Assembly: GCA_903919145.1 (NCBI GenBank)
Contig: CAIXGW010000203.1
Location: 1-64,000 of the forward strand
Direction of reading: 5' to 3'
DNA: 64,000 bases
DNA from: an uncultured Myxococcales bacterium
GTDB lineage: Bacteria > Myxococcota_A > UBA9042
In this document: positions 60,847 to 64,000 of the stretch, in pieces
Layout: each line of letters starts with the position of its first letter
How positions within the stretch are numbered: position 1 is the first letter of the stretch
Made by a program: the position numbers and the translations under genes
The notes under the pieces: model-generated
What the model was told of the DNA's origin: nothing
The model's database searches: none
Seen by the model: the letters and a program-made list of their open reading frames with translations, nothing else

Positions 60847-63170
60847 TGGGGCATTCGGGGCGGGTGAAGCGGGCGCTGGTTGGGGCCGGCCTGCTGGCGA
60901 CACTGGCGGTTGTGGGCAGCGCGTGCAGCGGCGAGTCGGCCGGCGGCGGCGCGGATACGACCACCAGCGCGGATGGCAGCAAGGTCAAGTGCAGCTTTGA
61001 CAACTCGGCGGTGGGCATTGACCGCTCGGCGCAGTTTGCCGTCAACGTCTATGGCGGCGCCGCGGTCGACGAAACCAAGGCCATCGCCATCAACAGCGGC
61101 ACGTTGGCAGTGGGCTCTACCACCGACATAGCATTTGAGATCAAGAACAACGCCAGCCTGGCCAGTGCCGCAGAGCTGATCGTCACCAAGATCAACGTGC
61201 AGTACACCGGTGGAGACGGGGCCTTTGAGTGCCTGGTGGCTGACAAGGACGGCAAGGCCCTGCAGCAAGGCGGCAAAGCGGTGCCGTGCTTGGGCCACGA
61301 CTTTGGCTCGATCGTGCCCAACGGCTTTGACCCCGGCTGCGTGAGCAAGCCGGCGGTGGATGCGGGTCGGTTCTTGATCCGCTTCAAGAAAATTGACGGC
61401 AGCCCGCGTACCACCGACATCGTCATCGTGGCTAATGGCGATACCAGCCGGGCCACCGTCAAGGTCAAGCTGGAGACTAAGGCCGGCAAGTCGACTATTG
61501 ACGTCAGCCCGGATCCGGTGGACTTCGGCGTAGTCGGCGTTGGCGGCAGCGGCAAAGTCGAAGAGATCAGCATCACCAACAACGGCGACGCGCCTTTGCA
61601 GCTAGACGGCGTCCAGTGGAGCGTGGCTGACGGCTCTTTTAAGCTGGAGCTGGAAGGCCAGACGGTCAAAGGCGATCAAGCCGGGGTCTTCAGTCCGCCG
61701 ATCCTGGTGCCGGCCAAGAATTCGCTGACGGCCAAGATCACCTTTGTGCCCATCGACGACAAGGGCCGCGAAGTGATCCTGACCTTTGTGCACAAGGGGT
61801 CGTCGGGCAAAGCCAGCACCGTGCTAAAGGGCAATCTGGAGGTACCGTGCGTGCTCCTAAAGCCCGAGAAGAAGCTCGACCTGGGCATTGTCTACGTTGG
61901 CCAGACCGCGACCAAGGGCATTACGCTGGAGAACTGCGGAATTGTACCGGTAGAGGTGTCTTCTCTGGCGCTGCAGGAGGATGAGCAGGGCGTTTTTGGC
62001 TTTGACGGCACCTTGGCCAAACCAACGGCCACTTCGCCCATCAAGATCGCCATGAACGGCAAGCACACCGTGCCGATCACCTGTACGCCGCCAAGCGAGA
62101 ACAAGAACGCCGCTGGCGAGCAAAAGCCCTTTACCGCCAAGCTGGCCCTGAAGGACAACACCGCCAAGCCCAACAAGACGGTGGATGTGCAGTGCTACGG
62201 CACGGCGGCGTCTTGCCCAACGGCCGTCATCGTCCCAGACCCGGGTGAGCAGATCGAGCCGCAGCAGAAGCTGTGCCTGAAGGCTTCGAGCTCCTTTGCG
62301 GCGCCCGGCAAGCTGGTCAAGAAGTACAAGTGGAAGCTGCTGAGTGCCCCCAAGGGCGCTACTGCCTTGAATTTTGTGCCCAATGACACCACGGCTGACG
62401 TGTGCTTTGGCACGCTGACGTCCAACCCCAAGACCGGCAAAGAAGACCTGACGGTCAACATCGCCGGCGAGTACATCTTTGAGCTGCAGGTGTGGGACGA
62501 CACCGGGACGGAGTCCTGCAAGGTCAGTGTGATGTCGGTGCTGGTGATTCCCAGCATGGGCCTGCATATCGAGCTGCTGTGGGACACCCCCGCCGATGAC
62601 ACCAAGGACACTGGGCCCCAGGCTGAGGGCAGCGACCTTGATCTGCACCTTGCCCATCAAAAGGCTTATGAAGCAAAGATTTGCGATGCCACGACGACCA
62701 AGGCCTGCCAGCCCGATCTCGACAAGGATGGCAAGACCGACCCGTGGTTCAACTCGGTGTACGACTGCTACTGGTACAACAACACCAACCAGTGGGGATC
62801 CAACATCTCTACCGACAACCCTGCGCTGGACCTCGACGATACCAACGGCTGGGGCCCAGAGAACATGAACATGCAGGCGCCCGAGGAAGGCATGAACTAC
62901 GCCGTTGGTGTCCACTACTGGGACAAGCACGGCCTGGAGCCCGACGACACCACCGCGACGGTCAACATCTACGTGCTGGGCATTCTCAAGGGCACGTTCA
63001 CCCAGATGATGCACCAGTGCGACATGTGGTGGGTCAAGCAAGTCGCGTGGCCCACTGGCGATTTGCTCGACTTTGGCGGTGCCAATTTGAGTGCGCCGTC
63101 GGCCGGCAAGATCACGCCCAAGTACTGGAGCATTATCGCCAGTACCTTGAACGGCGTCTGCAAGAAGTAG
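60846..63170 (+). CDS. Lipoprotein of the paralogous DUF2135-like family (member 3)
   Basis: The protein has 774 residues; ATG 60846 overlaps the previous stop and has AGAAGG eight bases upstream. The lipobox is GSAC after an h-region LVGAGLLATLAVVGS. Ig-like repeats follow (PDPVDFGVVGVGGSGKVEEI, EKKLDLGIVYVGQTATKGIT), then a PKD-like region (SFAAPGKLVKKYKWKLLS). The C-terminal domain has SDLDLHLAHQ, DKDGKTDPWFNSVYDCYWYN, LDLDDTNGWGPENMN and YAVGVHYWDKHG. A 20-residue insertion with a CDATTTKACQPD segment distinguishes it. It is clearly homologous to members 1 and 2 along its whole length. Function is unknown. Confidence 0.75.
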   Translation: MGHSGRVKRALVGAGLLATLAVVGSACSGESAGGGADTTTSADGSKVKCSFDNSAVGIDRSAQFAVNVYGGAAVDETKAIAINSGTLAVGSTTDIAFEIKNNASLASAAELIVTKINVQYTGGDGAFECLVADKDGKALQQGGKAVPCLGHDFGSIVPNGFDPGCVSKPAVDAGRFLIRFKKIDGSPRTTDIVIVANGDTSRATVKVKLETKAGKSTIDVSPDPVDFGVVGVGGSGKVEEISITNNGDAPLQLDGVQWSVADGSFKLELEGQTVKGDQAGVFSPPILVPAKNSLTAKITFVPIDDKGREVILTFVHKGSSGKASTVLKGNLEVPCVLLKPEKKLDLGIVYVGQTATKGITLENCGIVPVEVSSLALQEDEQGVFGFDGTLAKPTATSPIKIAMNGKHTVPITCTPPSENKNAAGEQKPFTAKLALKDNTAKPNKTVDVQCYGTAASCPTAVIVPDPGEQIEPQQKLCLKASSSFAAPGKLVKKYKWKLLSAPKGATALNFVPNDTTADVCFGTLTSNPKTGKEDLTVNIAGEYIFELQVWDDTGTESCKVSVMSVLVIPSMGLHIELLWDTPADDTKDTGPQAEGSDLDLHLAHQKAYEAKICDATTTKACQPDLDKDGKTDPWFNSVYDCYWYNNTNQWGSNISTDNPALDLDDTNGWGPENMNMQAPEEGMNYAVGVHYWDKHGLEPDDTTATVNIYVLGILKGTFTQMMHQCDMWWVKQVAWPTGDLLDFGGANLSAPSAGKITPKYWSIIASTLNGVCKK

Positions 63171-63299
63171 CGGCGCACCGCCGTCGAACCCGCCAATAGC
63201 GTGGAAATGTAAAGGCAGCCGCGGGCGATGGACGTGGCGCCGCCGACCTGTCATTTTGCTGGGGGATCTGGGCTGCGGCAGCTGCGGCATGAGGTAGAG

Positions 63300-64000
63300 A
63301 TGGCTTGGACCTGGAACAGAACCTGGCGCAGCATGACCGTTGTTGCCGCCGCTCCGTGGCTTGTGGCACTGGTCGGCTGTGGCGAAGAAGATCCCGCAGC
63401 CAGCGGAGCCTGCAGCGTCAGCTCCAACATCGACCGGTCGGCGACCTTGGCCCTGCGCGACGGCAGCGGCGGTGCGGCGGCCGCCCAGTACGAATTCGAC
63501 GCGGCGGGAATGGCGGCGGGCGGCGTCAAAGAGTACACCTTTCAGATCACCAACACGGCTTCGGCGGTAGCGGCACTGCCGTTGGTGGTAAAATCGCTGA
63601 CTCTCAAAGAGTTGGATGCAAGCGGTGGGGTCGCCGCGACCCCTCAGTTTAGCTGCGTGGGGCCGGGGGACCTGCCGTGCGACAAGGCCAGCTGGCCAGA
63701 AGTGGTTCCGGCTGGCTTTGATGCCGCCTGTGCCAAAGCCGGGGCGGTGACCTCGGTGGCGTTCAAGATCCGCTACACTCGACCCGCCAAAGCGGAAGTG
63801 CGAAAGCTGGAGCTTGCGCTGACGTTGAGCGGCGACGTCAAGCTCGGGGCAGCCGCAGTCCCGATGGTCTTTCAGACGCGGCTGGGCACCCCCAAGCTGA
63901 GCTGCAGCCCGCCGAAGTACGATTTTGGCAAGGTAGGGCTGGCGGAGGCCTCTTCCACCACCGTGGTCTGCGCCAACACTGGCAAGGCGGATGCAGTCAT
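63300..64000 (+). CDS. Lipoprotein, N-terminal part, same paralogous family (3' end outside window)
   Basis: The frame opens at ATG 63300, after GAGGTAGAG, and is open to the last base of the window. It shows 233 residues. The signal ends with the lipobox ALVGC. The next part (CSVSSNIDRSATLALRDGS, EYTFQITNTASAVAALPLVV, GDLPCDKASWPEVVPAGFD) parallels the N-terminus of the previous gene (IDRSAQFAVN, DIAFEIKNNASLASAAELIV, AVPCLGHDFGSIVPNGFDPG). An Ig repeat begins near the end (PPKYDFGKVGLAEASSTTVV). It is therefore a fourth paralogue. Whether it carries the Asp-rich C-terminal domain cannot be seen. The gap of 129 bp from the previous gene shows no promoter. Confidence 0.75.
   Translation, partial: MAWTWNRTWRSMTVVAAAPWLVALVGCGEEDPAASGACSVSSNIDRSATLALRDGSGGAAAAQYEFDAAGMAAGGVKEYTFQITNTASAVAALPLVVKSLTLKELDASGGVAATPQFSCVGPGDLPCDKASWPEVVPAGFDAACAKAGAVTSVAFKIRYTRPAKAEVRKLELALTLSGDVKLGAAAVPMVFQTRLGTPKLSCSPPKYDFGKVGLAEASSTTVVCANTGKADAV

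Overview
The window is high-GC, densely coded DNA from a Gram-negative, predatory/soil-type deltaproteobacterial lineage, most likely Myxococcota or a close relative such as Bradymonadota. The support is lineage-typical content: an AgmX/PglI-type TonB-like protein, two 'OMP_myx'-style outer-membrane barrels beside three very large TPR proteins, a MYXO-CTERM-like C-terminal tail, many lipoproteins with Cys-rich, CARDB, choice-of-anchor-D or VWA modules, and HEAT/Kelch lipoproteins. No rRNA, tRNA, CRISPR array, phage or insertion sequence was recognised.

Left part (1-16,000, mostly + strand). A 5'-truncated PEGA-domain protein is followed by a tightly coupled four-gene run: Kelch lipoprotein, DUF2723-type membrane protein, NERD-helicase and HEAT lipoprotein. 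Then come an AgmX-like membrane protein, a divergent fur gene, a coiled-coil membrane protein, and a ferrous-iron operon feoA-feoB-(Cys-rich small protein). The feo promoter carries a Fur box inside its spacer and -10. A cca tRNA nucleotidyltransferase lies on the opposite strand.

Middle part (16,000-36,400). This holds a 1,981-residue CARDB/PPC surface lipoprotein, an orphan helical/propeller protein, a 39-residue basic protein, a HIT protein and a degenerate methyltransferase. A tatB-tatC pair follows, in which TatC carries about 360 extra residues. Next are cystathionine beta-synthase, a matrixin-like protein with a replaced catalytic Glu and a MYXO-CTERM-like tail, a membrane-anchored protein with three DsbA-like domains, and a HEAT lipoprotein.

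Right part (36,500-64,000). A long minus-strand block has two units. The downstream unit is an arginine deiminase with three large lipoproteins (37,859-45,555). The upstream unit runs from a VWA lipoprotein through two outer-membrane barrels, TPR proteins of 645, 1,192 and 693 residues, and an 86-residue exported protein, ending at a strong terminator (45,727-45,767). Its gene order, barrel-barrel-TPR-giant TPR-TPR, matches the Glt (gliding) / Nfs (spore coat) envelope machines of Myxococcus xanthus. Three more lipoproteins are transcribed away from it on the + strand; the last is cut by the window end. Together with the 43,372-45,555 gene they form one paralogous family, and the three complete members end in a conserved Asp-rich domain. 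The right half therefore reads as an envelope-machine locus bracketed by lineage-specific lipoproteins, and that is the most promising candidate for an undescribed system.
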